A stretch of DNA of 64,000 nt from Erysipelothrix urinaevulpis (GCF_009828835.1 NZ_WTTB01000001.1:62001-126000), one strand, 5' to 3'; counted from the first letter of the stretch, positions 51,825-59,977 are shown. Program-made: numbers and translations. Notes: generated from the letters alone by a model not told the origin.

Positions 51825-51855
51825 ATGATACAATACGGGTGTCACTACCGGTCAA
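51825..51855 (-). promoter_or_regulatory. MerR-type promoter of twin 1
   Basis: Minus strand TTGACC (51850-51855), 19-base spacer, TATCAT (51825-51830). A dyad CGGGTGTCACTACCG (51836-51850) lies in the long spacer. Such a spacer needs a MerR-family protein to realign the boxes. The MerR gene begins 18 bases beyond the -35 in the opposite direction. Confidence 0.75.
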
Positions 51856-51873
51856 GAAGAAAAGGAGAAACTT

Positions 51874-52260
51874 ATGAAATCAATGAAAGAAGTCTGTTTA
51901 GAAACAGGATTAAGTTATGAGACATTAAAATACTATTGTAATGAAGGACTTGTTCCTAACCATCAACGAGATAGCAACAATCATCGGAAGTTCGATGAGA
52001 AGGATATTGCATGGATTAAAGGACTAGTGTGTTTAAGACAGTGTGAAATGAGTCTCATAGACATTAAAAGATATATGGGACTGTGTATAGCGGGTATTGA
52101 TTCGATTCCCCAACGTAAAATCATGCTTGAAGAAACACGAAATGAATTGTTGCTGAAGTTGGAAAAAATCCAAGAATCTCTAGCGTATATTGATCAAAAA
52201 CAATCCTTGTATGATAAAATCATTGCTGGCGAAATTAAATACGTCAGTAATTTCGAATAA
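51874..52260 (+). CDS. MerR-family regulator
   Basis: A 128-residue regulator: N-terminal MerR helix-turn-helix (KEVCLETGLSYETLKYY, NHRKFDEKDIAWI) and a C-terminal coiled coil (KIMLEETRNELLLKLEKIQESLAYIDQK). It resembles AdhR-type members, which respond to aldehydes or electrophiles; an aldehyde dehydrogenase gene lies 0.8 kb away. It is divergent from twin 1, and the operator between them probably controls both. AAAGGAG precedes the start. Confidence 0.88.
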   Translation: MKSMKEVCLETGLSYETLKYYCNEGLVPNHQRDSNNHRKFDEKDIAWIKGLVCLRQCEMSLIDIKRYMGLCIAGIDSIPQRKIMLEETRNELLLKLEKIQESLAYIDQKQSLYDKIIAGEIKYVSNFE

Positions 52261-52310
52261 AAAACTTAGACAATGGAAGTTGGTCGATACCGTTCCAATG
52301 TCTAAGTTTT
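52261..52310. terminator. Long bidirectional terminator
   Basis: An 18-bp stem with one mismatch (AAAACTTAGACA...TGGAA with TTCCA...TGTCTAAGTTTT) and T runs. It lies between the convergent MerR and twin 2 genes. Confidence 0.9.
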
Positions 52311-52316
52311 TTTTGA

Positions 52317-52886
52317 TTAATCCAAGTCGTGTTCAATAATATTTTCTAATGTATAGACGTTATCCGAGTATGTGTAGTCAAAGATAGAACAGTTTTTCAC
52401 ATTGTCTTTTAAACGAATTTCACTATGGTTAAGCCATTCTTGGTAAAACTCAAAGATTACACCACCATGGACAACAATTAATATAGATGATGCTGAAGAT
52501 GTTTCTACAATATCATGAATCGTATCCAAAACTCTTTTAGAAAAGTCTTCACGGTGTTCACCACCAAATTGAACAAAGAAGTCTTTTTCAAAAGGCGTTG
52601 GTAAAATTAAGACACTTTCTCCTTCCAAACTCCCAAAGTTCCACTCTTTAATGCCCTTTAAACGGGTGTATGGTTGATCTGTTATTATTTCTAAGGTTTG
52701 ATGGGTACGTTCAGAGGTTGAAGCGTAAACTGCATCAAAGAGGATATTTTGTTCCTCAAAATATTGTTTTGCTAAACCAGCTTGTTGAATACCATCCTTG
52801 GTAAGCGGCGAATCAGAAAATCCTTGCATTTTCTTATAATAATTAAATAAAGTCTCCCCATGTCTTACTAAATAAACTTTTTTCAC
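52317..52886 (-). CDS. Histidine phosphatase family protein (twin 2)
   Basis: A 189-residue paralogue of the gene at 51227, with RHGET and VVHGGVIFEFY motifs. It starts with GTG, supported by GGAGG upstream. Its promoter has the same TTGACC/TATCAT boxes as twin 1, but with a standard 17-base spacer, so it need not depend on MerR. Probably the product of a local duplication followed by changed control. Confidence 0.88.
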   Translation of the reverse strand: MKKVYLVRHGETLFNYYKKMQGFSDSPLTKDGIQQAGLAKQYFEEQNILFDAVYASTSERTHQTLEIITDQPYTRLKGIKEWNFGSLEGESVLILPTPFEKDFFVQFGGEHREDFSKRVLDTIHDIVETSSASSILIVVHGGVIFEFYQEWLNHSEIRLKDNVKNCSIFDYTYSDNVYTLENIIEHDLD

Positions 52887-52910
52887 TGTATTTCCTCCAT
52901 CTCTATACCT

Positions 52911-52939
52911 ATGATATAGAACGTCGATAGAAGGGTCAA
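52911..52939 (-). promoter_or_regulatory. Promoter of twin 2
   Basis: Minus strand TTGACC (52934-52939), 17-base spacer, TATCAT (52911-52916). Confidence 0.7.
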
Positions 52940-52982
52940 ATGAAAAGACATAATATTGTATTTTTGACTAAGGTCACAACCG

Positions 52983-53011
52983 TTGATAGCGCTTTCAGTA
53001 GGTGATAGAGT
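52983..53011 (+). promoter_or_regulatory. Promoter of the aldehyde dehydrogenase gene
   Basis: TTGATA (52983-52988), 17-base spacer, TAGAGT (53006-53011). TCACAACCG (52974-52982), which resembles TCACTACCG of the twin 1 operator, ends directly before the -35. Confidence 0.4.
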
Positions 53012-53032
53012 AAACTGTGAAGGAGGAATAAT

Positions 53033-54523
53033 ATGAATAAACCAAAATTGAATATAGCTAAACAATATGAATTATACATTAATGGTGAGTGGCAACAGCC
53101 CAGTGATGGTGAATACTTTAAATCCTTTTCACCTTCTGATGGAGAAGAGTTAGCAAAGATTGCGCAAGCAAGTCAAGCGGATGTGGATGATGCAGTACAA
53201 TCTGCTAAAGCAGCATTCCCAAAATGGAAGGCTGTAAGTCCATCAGAACGAGCAAAGATATTGCATAAAATTGCGGATGTAATGGAAGAAAATACTGACC
53301 ACCTCGCCTTGGTCGAGACAATGGATAATGGAAAACCTATTCGGGAAACATCAGCAATGGATGTTCCATTAGCAATAGAGCACTTCAGATATTTTGCGGG
53401 TGTCATTCGAGCCGAAGAAGGTTCAGCAGTCATGTTGAATGAAGACACCCTTAGCCTTATTCTTCACGAACCACTTGGGGTGGTTGGACAAATTATTCCG
53501 TGGAATTTCCCCCTATTGATGGCAGCTTGGAAACTTGCTCCTGCATTAGCCACAGGAAATACGATTGTGTTAAAACCATCAAGCGCAACATCACTAAGTG
53601 CACTAGAACTTGTGCGTCTTATTGATGAAGCTGATATCTTACCAAAAGGCGTCTTGAATCTAATTACCGGTTCAGGGTCTAAGTCGGGTCAATATATTTT
53701 AGAACATGAAGGAATTCAAAAATTAAGTTTTACTGGATCAACAGAGGTAGGGTATCAGGTTGCAAAAGCGGCAGCTGATAAGCTTATTCCCGCAACATTA
53801 GAGTTGGGTGGGAAGTCAGCAAACATTATCTTTCCAGATGCTAATATGGATCTTGCAATTGAAGGCGTACTGATTGGTATTCTGTTTAATCAAGGTCAAG
53901 TCTGTTGTGCAGGTTCAAGAGTATTTGTTCATGAAGATATTTATGAAGAATTCTTACAGAAAGCAGCCCAAGAATTTGAGACAGTAAAAGTAGGGATGCC
54001 GTGGGATCCAGAAACACAAATGGGTGCACAAGTTAGTGAAAATCAAATGAATAAAGTTCTTCGTTACATCGAACTTGGAATTGAAGAAGGAGCAGTTGTA
54101 ACAACGGGAGGAAATCGTTTAGAAGGTGGTGTTATGGACCAAGGATTTTTTACAGCCCCAACCATGTTATCAAATGTTACTAACGAGATGACCGTCGCCC
54201 AAGAAGAAATTTTCGGACCTGTCGTAGTTGTTATTAAATTTAGTGATGAAGATGAAGTCATCAAGATGGCGAATGACAGTGACTACGGACTGGGTGGTGG
54301 TGTATGGACACAAGACATCAACCGAGCCATCCGTGTTTCACGAGCAATCGAAACAGGAAGAATGTGGGTCAATACTTACAATACAGTTCCAGAAGGAGCA
54401 CCATTTGGTGGGTATAAAAAATCAGGTATAGGACGTGAGACACATAAATCAATGATTGCACATTACACACAACAAAAAAATATCATTATAAACTTGAAAG
54501 AAACTAAAACTGGACTTTATTAA
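53033..54523 (+). CDS. Aldehyde dehydrogenase (NAD-dependent)
   Basis: A 496-residue full-length aldehyde dehydrogenase. PWNFPLLMAAWKLAPALATGN, the coenzyme loop FTGSTEVGY, the glutamate motif LELGGKSANI, catalytic cysteine in NQGQVCCAGSR and EEIFGPVVV are all intact. It resembles the acetaldehyde/AldA group. GGAGG precedes the start. It may belong to a MerR-linked aldehyde response with the nearby regulator; this link is inferred from proximity and a similar short site. Confidence 0.94.
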   Translation: MNKPKLNIAKQYELYINGEWQQPSDGEYFKSFSPSDGEELAKIAQASQADVDDAVQSAKAAFPKWKAVSPSERAKILHKIADVMEENTDHLALVETMDNGKPIRETSAMDVPLAIEHFRYFAGVIRAEEGSAVMLNEDTLSLILHEPLGVVGQIIPWNFPLLMAAWKLAPALATGNTIVLKPSSATSLSALELVRLIDEADILPKGVLNLITGSGSKSGQYILEHEGIQKLSFTGSTEVGYQVAKAAADKLIPATLELGGKSANIIFPDANMDLAIEGVLIGILFNQGQVCCAGSRVFVHEDIYEEFLQKAAQEFETVKVGMPWDPETQMGAQVSENQMNKVLRYIELGIEEGAVVTTGGNRLEGGVMDQGFFTAPTMLSNVTNEMTVAQEEIFGPVVVVIKFSDEDEVIKMANDSDYGLGGGVWTQDINRAIRVSRAIETGRMWVNTYNTVPEGAPFGGYKKSGIGRETHKSMIAHYTQQKNIIINLKETKTGLY

Positions 54524-54538
54524 AAACTTGAACAGCAT

Positions 54539-54569
54539 AATAAAACACCAAAATTATTGGTGTTTTATT
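54539..54569 (+). terminator. Terminator of the aldehyde dehydrogenase gene
   Basis: A 13-bp stem AATAAAACACCAA/TTGGTGTTTTATT with a 5-base loop. Confidence 0.8.
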
Positions 54570-54710
54570 GTCATTTGCTTATCAAGTGTGCTATAGTTCT
54601 TTGGTTGAAAGGAACTGTTATTAATGATATATTCAGAGATAATCAAAAAAATAGCTCCCCTACCCGATTTTGATGTTTTTTTTCATATCTAATTCGATAG
54701 GAGGAATATT

Positions 54711-55904
54711 TTGAAGAAAAACATCGAAAATAAAAAACCAAATTTTGTTTTACTTATATTACTATTGGGGTTTCCACAATTACATGAAGCAATGCTATCC
54801 CCATCAATTCAAAACATTGCACAACGATTCAAAATCCATATTAATCAAGCACAACTTGTTCTAAGTCTATATTTCGTCGCTTTTGCTCTAGGAGTGCTCT
54901 TTTGGGGTTATTTTTCAGATATAAAAGGTAGACGGACTGCAATGATTTCAGGTTTTATAACCTATATTATTGGAACTATTTTTTCTATACAATCATCCTC
55001 GTTCAATTTGTTTATGCTGGGAAGGTTTGTTGGAGCATTTGGTTTAGCAACAGGATCAGTGACAACCCAAACAATTTTAAGAGAAGCTTTTTCAGAAGAT
55101 GTTAAAAACAAACTCTTTTCCCAGGTTTCAATTGCTCTAGCATTGGTTCCGGGCATAGGACCTATTTTAGGCGGTGCTTTAGTAGATAAAGGCGGAGTAC
55201 AAATACTTCTTACTTTCCTTGTGTTAGCAAGTTTATTAATTGTTGGAATAGCATACTACAAGCTTCCTGAAACAATGATAAAAACTGATAGAAAACATGT
55301 CAATATTCTAGCAGTTATGAAACGAATGGCATTGTCAAAAAATGTATTAATCTATGGATTCTTTATTGCATCTTACAATGCAATTATGTCTATTTACTAT
55401 ATGGAGATACCTCTACTATTTACAAGTCATTTTAATATGTCTCTCGCTAAAATTGGAACATTTGGAGTTTATCTTGCTGTGGCGACAATTTTAGGAGCTC
55501 TAATTACCCAAAGGCTTCTAAAACAATACAGTCCACAGCGCATTATTTCAATCGGTAATGGAATAGTTTTAACAGGAGCAGTCCTGATGTTATTCATTGG
55601 TAGTTTGAATTATCCATTACCTATCAAACCTTTGTTATATATTATAGGTATGTTTGTCATTAGGTTTGGAACAGCAATGGCACTCTCGAATGCCATCAGT
55701 TTATCACTCAATGGCTTTGAAGATGTTTATGGAACAGCCGGTTCACTTCTTAGTTTAGGCTACTACCTAGCAATAAGTGGATTAATGAGAGTTATGTCTT
55801 TTATTCGGACCGATTCGTTAACAACAATGCCTATATATTTTATTGTTTTAGGAATGATTTTATGTGTAATGAGTTATCGTCTAGACAAAAATAATGGTAT
55901 TTAA
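54711..55904 (+). CDS. MFS transporter, Bcr/CflA-type drug exporter
   Basis: A 397-residue major-facilitator protein with 12 predicted helices. The GYFSDIKGRR loop (motif A) lies between helices 2 and 3, and LALVPGIGPILGGALVD is typical of the Bcr/CflA drug exporters. It starts with TTG, supported by GGAGG six bases upstream. Substrate unknown; export of a toxic compound is likely. Confidence 0.87.
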   Translation: MKKNIENKKPNFVLLILLLGFPQLHEAMLSPSIQNIAQRFKIHINQAQLVLSLYFVAFALGVLFWGYFSDIKGRRTAMISGFITYIIGTIFSIQSSSFNLFMLGRFVGAFGLATGSVTTQTILREAFSEDVKNKLFSQVSIALALVPGIGPILGGALVDKGGVQILLTFLVLASLLIVGIAYYKLPETMIKTDRKHVNILAVMKRMALSKNVLIYGFFIASYNAIMSIYYMEIPLLFTSHFNMSLAKIGTFGVYLAVATILGALITQRLLKQYSPQRIISIGNGIVLTGAVLMLFIGSLNYPLPIKPLLYIIGMFVIRFGTAMALSNAISLSLNGFEDVYGTAGSLLSLGYYLAISGLMRVMSFIRTDSLTTMPIYFIVLGMILCVMSYRLDKNNGI

Positions 55905-55908
55905 ATAC

Positions 55909-55947
55909 AAAAAAAGGAACTGATTATAAAAAATCAGTTCCTTTTAA
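55909..55947. terminator. Bidirectional terminator
   Basis: A 14-bp stem AAAAGGAACTGATT/AATCAGTTCCTTTT, lying between the MFS gene and the cold-shock gene. Confidence 0.9.
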
Positions 55948-55955
55948 TTTAGTGA

Positions 55956-56159
55956 TTATAAACCACGTACGTTATCTGCTTGTGGTCCACGTTCGCCATC
56001 AACGATGTCGAATGAAACAGCTTGTCCGTCTTCTAATGTTTTGTAACCATCTGAAACGATTGCTGAGAAATGAACGAATACTTCTTGTTCTGATCCGTCA
56101 ACTACGATAAAGCCGAAGCCTTTTTCAGCGTTGAAGAATTTTACTTTTCCTGATTCCAT
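55956..56159 (-). CDS. csp: Cold-shock protein
   Basis: A 67-residue single-domain cold-shock protein: RNA-binding motifs KGFGFI (RNP1) and VFVHFSAI (RNP2), full family length. It binds single-stranded RNA or DNA and acts as an RNA chaperone. The start at 56159 follows AGGAGG; a longer open frame to 56192 lacks a ribosome-binding site. The mRNA leader is about 75 bases. Confidence 0.96.
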   Translation of the reverse strand: MESGKVKFFNAEKGFGFIVVDGSEQEVFVHFSAIVSDGYKTLEDGQAVSFDIVDGERGPQADNVRGL

Positions 56160-56241
56160 TAAAAAATACCTCCTTCTTACAAAATGAAACATAGAATAAC
56201 AGTTTTGGTATTATTTAATGTTGCTTTCATTATGTAGTTTA

Positions 56242-56270
56242 AATATATCATGATTTGAAAAGTTATTCAA
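56242..56270 (-). promoter_or_regulatory. csp promoter
   Basis: Minus strand TTGAAT (56265-56270), 17-base spacer, TATATT (56242-56247). Otherwise 56193-56473 shows only AT-rich sequence. Confidence 0.7.
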
Positions 56271-56476
56271 ACTAAACTTGCCTAGAAGGCTAATATTGTC
56301 CAAAAAAACCGAAAACACCCCTGAAAAACCTAGAATTTGTGATTTTTACGTTTGATAATTTATAGTTTATTGCCTAAACAATGAGTGAAAACGATTTGAA
56401 TGTCTAATAATTCAAGAAGAAGTGCAATATAACAGAACTGCTTATTGTATAATTACGTTATGGAAGGTGATCATTG

Positions 56477-57256
56477 ATGTACAAGGTTGTTCAAATCCCA
56501 CAAACACTTGATAAAGAATTTAATACAGAAGTAATGTATAAAGAAGTCGTCCGTACTGGAATCAATCCCGAAATTTGTCTTTGGTATATGACCAAGGAAT
56601 CAACAAAAGATATTTATAATTCAATCTTAACTGACGCATGCATTGATATTATATTTGATTTGAAAGAGCGAACTATTTTTATCGGTGCAACCAAAACATC
56701 GACTGTTAAATTAAAGAGTAGTGATCCATTTGACTTTATGGGTATTCGACTCCGACCCGGTGTTGCTTACCATATATTTCCAAAGATTAAGATGAGTGAT
56801 TGTTTCACAAATCGTCAATTTACCAATGAAAATACGCCAGAATTAAAATCACTGATGAAGATCTTTGATTTGAAAGATAGGAATGCTAAACAAGAACTGA
56901 TTTACGAGTTTTTAGACCATTATACTCCTGTTATTGATAATGATTGGGTTAATATAATCGATTAATCCTATTTGAGTGAAAACATTGAATTAGAATTAAA
57001 ACAATTTCAAGAACAGAAAGAATTAAAGAACAAAACATTCTACAGAGAAGTGATAAAGCATTATGGCCTGTCACCCAAAGAACTTGTCAACACAATCCGC
57101 CTTCAAAAAACATTGCAATCATTGCTCAGTGGTGATTTTGAGTCAATTACAGAGTTATCACATCGATTAAATTATTTTGATTCATCACATTTAAATAAGG
57201 AAATAAAAAAATATTGTGGTACAAATCCGACGGAATTAATTGATAAATATCGTTAA
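56477..57256 (+). pseudogene. AraC-family regulator interrupted by an in-frame stop
   Basis: A ligand-binding N-domain (163 codons, to 56965) and a C-terminal AraC DNA-binding part (56972-57256) lie in the same frame, separated by one TAA at 56963-56965. After the stop the frame continues directly with SYLSENIELELKQF. The C-terminal part has both helix-turn-helix units (YREVIKHYGLSPKEL; FDSSHLNKEIKKYCGTNP). Together they make one ~259-residue regulator. It is either a recent pseudogene or two separately translated halves; an in-frame TTG at 56972 (LSEN) has no good ribosome-binding site, so a pseudogene is more likely. The VOC gene downstream may be its former target. Confidence 0.8.
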
Positions 57257-57332
57257 CTTTGAAATTTGTCCATTTTATACAAGAGAATATACAATTATTT
57301 AGATAAGATAGTAATTAGGAGGCTATAATGAT

Positions 57333-57719
57333 ATGAAACTAGATATGATTGGAATAATTGTTGAAAATATGGAAGCGTCACTTCAGTTCTATAAAACACT
57401 AGGATTTGAAGTATCAGATGTTGCAATGGAAAACTATGTTGAGTTAGTGAGTGAGAACATCAGAATTTCTTTAAACACCAAAGAAATGATATCAGGTGTA
57501 TACGGATTTGAACCTCAGTTGACCGGAGAAAGAATAGAACTTGCTTTTTTATGCGATTCAACTGATGAACTAGAACTTAAAGTCAAAGCAATAAAAGATA
57601 GTGGATATAAGGTGTTCAAAGAACCATGGAATGCAGTGTGGGGACAATACTATGCGATTGTGTTGGATGCGGATGGAAACTATATTAGTTTATTTTGTAA
57701 TGGTTTAAAAGAGAATTAA
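57333..57719 (+). CDS. VOC-family (glyoxalase-like) protein
   Basis: A 128-residue vicinal-oxygen-chelate protein with two beta-alpha-beta-beta-beta units: MIGIIVENMEASLQFYKTLGFEV and the second half ending in DADGNYISLF. It may be a dioxygenase, isomerase or antibiotic-binding protein; metal ligands are not certain. AGGAGG precedes the start. It follows the broken AraC gene and is followed by a terminator. Confidence 0.85.
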   Translation: MKLDMIGIIVENMEASLQFYKTLGFEVSDVAMENYVELVSENIRISLNTKEMISGVYGFEPQLTGERIELAFLCDSTDELELKVKAIKDSGYKVFKEPWNAVWGQYYAIVLDADGNYISLFCNGLKEN

Positions 57720-57732
57720 GTATAAAACATTG

Positions 57733-57759
57733 AAAGCCCACTATTTGGTGGGCTTTTTG
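57733..57759 (+). terminator. Terminator of the VOC gene
   Basis: AAAGCCCAC/GTGGGCTTT stem with a 6-base loop and a T run. Confidence 0.85.
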
Positions 57760-57861
57760 ATGTTGACTTGTTTGTTGTGGAAGTCATGGCAACGTTGATT
57801 GTTTAATCCATGAATACTCTTAAAGAAAAACAATATAAGTGAATATAAATTAGGGATTAAT

Positions 57862-58041
57862 CTAAACTAATTGTGTGGCAATTGTTTTTTTGAATTCGAG
57901 AGCGTAATAAATTTTATCAAACTTAGCTATGACATCTGCTAGAGTAATACTATATTCGGAATATTGAACAGTTATATAGTTTTTGAAGTTGTTATTAAAG
58001 ATAATGGAATCTGATAAAGATTTTACGATTTGATGATTGTC
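57862..58041 (-). pseudogene. Coding-like fragment without a start
   Basis: In the minus frame from 58041 to the TAG at 57862 there is an open stretch of 59 codons without a usable start, preceded by a stop codon. Its composition is protein-like (for example DSIIFNNNFKNY, LADVIAKFDKIYYALEF). It begins just where the truncated AbiEii gene ends but in another frame. It may be the tail of AbiEii after a frameshift or the end of a different lost gene; I do not recognise the family. Confidence 0.4.
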
Positions 58042-58313
58042 TCAACTTCTTCTTTCGAGTACACAATACTCTTGTAAGTTACATCTATATCGCGTGTCAT
58101 TCTTGTGTCAAAACCTAACAAGGTTGATACTACAAATCCGCCTTTAAAAACAAATTGTTCTTTATGTTTTGAAAAAGAAATTTTTCTTGCAAATTCCTCG
58201 AGGATAAATCGCTGATAAACTTCTTGAATATCTAAATTTTTAGTTTCGGAAATTTTTTCATTCGGTGTTTCCATGAATCGATGTTTACCATATATTTTAA
58301 ATCTCCTTATCAT
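58023..58313 (-). pseudogene. AbiEii-type nucleotidyltransferase toxin, truncated
   Basis: About 96 residues of an AbiEii (DUF1814) nucleotidyltransferase: EEFARKISFSKHKEQFVFKGGFVVSTLLG and the TRDIDVTY segment containing the first catalytic acidic pair. Family members are ~250-300 residues; everything after DVTYKSIVYSKEEVE is missing, including the third catalytic acid and the fold's C-terminal half. It starts inside the end of the antitoxin gene (17-base overlap). The toxin is almost certainly inactive. Confidence 0.75.
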
Positions 58314-58887
58314 CTTGAAATAAAAGAGCAATTTCATACACTTCATTTAGGATATTTAGTTCTTTAGCATATTGAGAAAGTCTATTAAGATTAGTTTTGT
58401 TTCGAAAATAGTTTCGTATACTATCTTGATAAACTTGTAATTCAACTCTGTTTTTACTTCTAATCAGATCAAAAATAGTTCGTTCTTTGTCATAAACGAC
58501 TACGTCATTTCCCAGATTATTCTTCATAGTAATAATGCCCATCTCATGCACGCTAGCGTTTACGTAAAAAACATTAAAAGAATTAATCTCCCTTATTCTG
58601 CTACCATGTATCATTGTCATAGATAATTTTCTTGGAAACCTATCTGTTAAATTATGAAGATATGCTGCAGTTTCATGACTATAAACGATTGAATTATTTT
58701 GATTTTGTAAAAGAAACATGTTGTCTGTTGTGAAGTCTTTATGATAGTAGTATCCGCGAGCAACTCTTCGAATAGTATTATTTTCTACAAGTTTTCCGAC
58801 TTCTCTTTTACTATAATTGTTCTCTAATAAGTCTGAATATTTTAATAAACCGTTGTTTTCTTTTGCCAGTTGTTTAAGTTTATCCAT
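58297..58887 (-). CDS. AbiEi-type antitoxin/transcriptional repressor
   Basis: A 196-residue AbiEi protein of the type IV toxin-antitoxin family. The N-terminal winged helix is visible (LLKYSDLLENNYSKREVGKLVENN, RVARGYYYH), followed by the C-terminal antitoxin domain (YSHETAAYLHNLTDRFP, VVYDKERTIFDLIR). It is full length, unlike its toxin partner. Family members repress their own promoter by binding inverted repeats; a perfect one is present. It probably persists as an orphan regulator. Confidence 0.87.
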   Translation of the reverse strand: MDKLKQLAKENNGLLKYSDLLENNYSKREVGKLVENNTIRRVARGYYYHKDFTTDNMFLLQNQNNSIVYSHETAAYLHNLTDRFPRKLSMTMIHGSRIREINSFNVFYVNASVHEMGIITMKNNLGNDVVVYDKERTIFDLIRSKNRVELQVYQDSIRNYFRNKTNLNRLSQYAKELNILNEVYEIALLFQDDKEI

Positions 58888-58894
58888 TTGACAC

Positions 58895-58940
58895 GTCCCT
58901 TCCGTACAGTAATTATAGCACGATACTGTACGGAAGGGAC
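58895..58940 (-). promoter_or_regulatory. AbiE promoter inside a perfect 17-bp inverted repeat
   Basis: GTCCCTTCCGTACAGTA (58895-58911) and its exact complement (58924-58940) flank a 12-base spacer. The spacer holds the minus-strand -10 TATAAT (58912-58917) with an upstream TGC, an extended -10. The ribosome-binding GGAAGG lies in the inner arm. AbiEi binding here would block polymerase. Confidence 0.85.
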
Positions 58941-58976
58941 AGGTACATTAATGTGTTATCTCTCAGGGTGAAGTTT

Positions 58977-59581
58977 CTAGAAGCGATTAAAGTCCCTAAT
59001 AATTTCGATACTACTCTGATCAATAATAATTATTTCTTAATCACTAAGAGTAATGACATCGTAGTTATAGTTATTTAATACCTTATGAATGTTAGGGGAT
59101 CGATCTTCTAACTTATTCCAATGAGGTAGAATTTCAACCACAACTAAATTTAATGTGTTTATATTTGTTAAATTTAAAAAGTTCATCTCTGGTGTGAGTT
59201 GATTAATAAGAGTTAAAACTTTTTGAAGAATAAGACTACTTGCACTCATTCCGATAAGAATATTTGTATTTGAAAAGTTTTTAAGAAATTTTACTGTGTT
59301 TGATGCGCGAATAAATTCAATGACATCTGCTTTCATCAAAATTGCAGGGGCATCTGTATCATAGTCGAATATTGTTACTGTTAAATTCAATTGCTCTAAT
59401 TCTTGAGTAAGTCTTTCGATGTGGTAATTCTTTTCCTTATATATACTATCTGCGGGGTAACTAAAACAGCAGTCTTGTAATTTTTATTGGAACAAACTGT
59501 TTTCAAACGTTGTATTAAAGATGATGTTGACTTAGTTGGTTGTGAAATCCAACATAAAATTTTGATGTTCCTAGAAATCAA
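58977..59581 (-). pseudogene. Peptidase E-like (S51) protein, frameshifted and interrupted
   Basis: Reading through one frameshift near 59450 and one TAA at 59037-59039 gives a continuous peptidase E-like sequence: NKNYKTAVLV, then SYPADSIYKEKNYHIERL, NTVKFLKNF (equivalent to GGNTFYLL), IGMSASSLIL (equivalent to the active-site GISAGS), ILPHWNK, VITLSD, stop, then IIIIDQSSIEIIRDF. The last segment fits the usual C-terminus. Two disabling changes make it a pseudogene. Its outer N-terminus is unclear. Confidence 0.7.
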
Positions 59582-59697
59582 GCTTGAGTTAGTAAGGTTG
59601 ATTGGAAGATGCAGTGATGGGATTTAAAGAGAAACAGTTGTTATGTTCGATTGTAGCCATCATGTTATTCATAATGAAATAGAAAACGAAGATCTTT

Positions 59698-59919
59698 TTA
59701 GGGCTCCGTTTTTTCATGACCAGAAGATAAAGTTAAAAACAGTTCCTCCATCGACAGTCCAAATTCTTTTGAAATTAAGAATGCATGCTCAAAAGGCATT
59801 CTTAAAGGATCACGTTTGTTATTGACCCAATTGCCGATCACTGATTCGTGAATTCCGGTATTTTTGTGTAGTCGATAGTTAGTCATATTATTCTTTTTAA
59901 GTAATTCTTGGAAAGTCAT
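59698..59919 (-). CDS. XRE-family helix-turn-helix regulator
   Basis: A 73-residue Cro/CI-type protein: TFQELLKKNNMTNYRLHKNTGIHESVIGNWVNNKR contains the helix-turn-helix, followed by SKEFGLSMEELF. No effector domain. AAAGGAG precedes the start, and a promoter lies upstream. Such small XRE proteins are common at the edges of integrated elements; this one sits between the broken peptidase gene and ssrA. Confidence 0.82.
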   Translation of the reverse strand: MTFQELLKKNNMTNYRLHKNTGIHESVIGNWVNNKRDPLRMPFEHAFLISKEFGLSMEELFLTLSSGHEKTEP

Positions 59920-59948
59920 TATATCACTCCTTTTCTTTCTTTACTTAC

Positions 59949-59977
59949 ATTACATTACACATTGAGTAGTAAAGCAA
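59949..59977 (-). promoter_or_regulatory. Promoter of the XRE gene
   Basis: Minus strand TTGCTT (59972-59977), 17-base spacer, TGTAAT (59949-59954). A short direct repeat of TAATG overlaps the -10. Confidence 0.45.

Noticed and set aside
59643-59825. 60-codon plus-strand frame opposite the XRE gene
   Set aside because: Antisense to a recognisable helix-turn-helix gene, with no ribosome-binding site.
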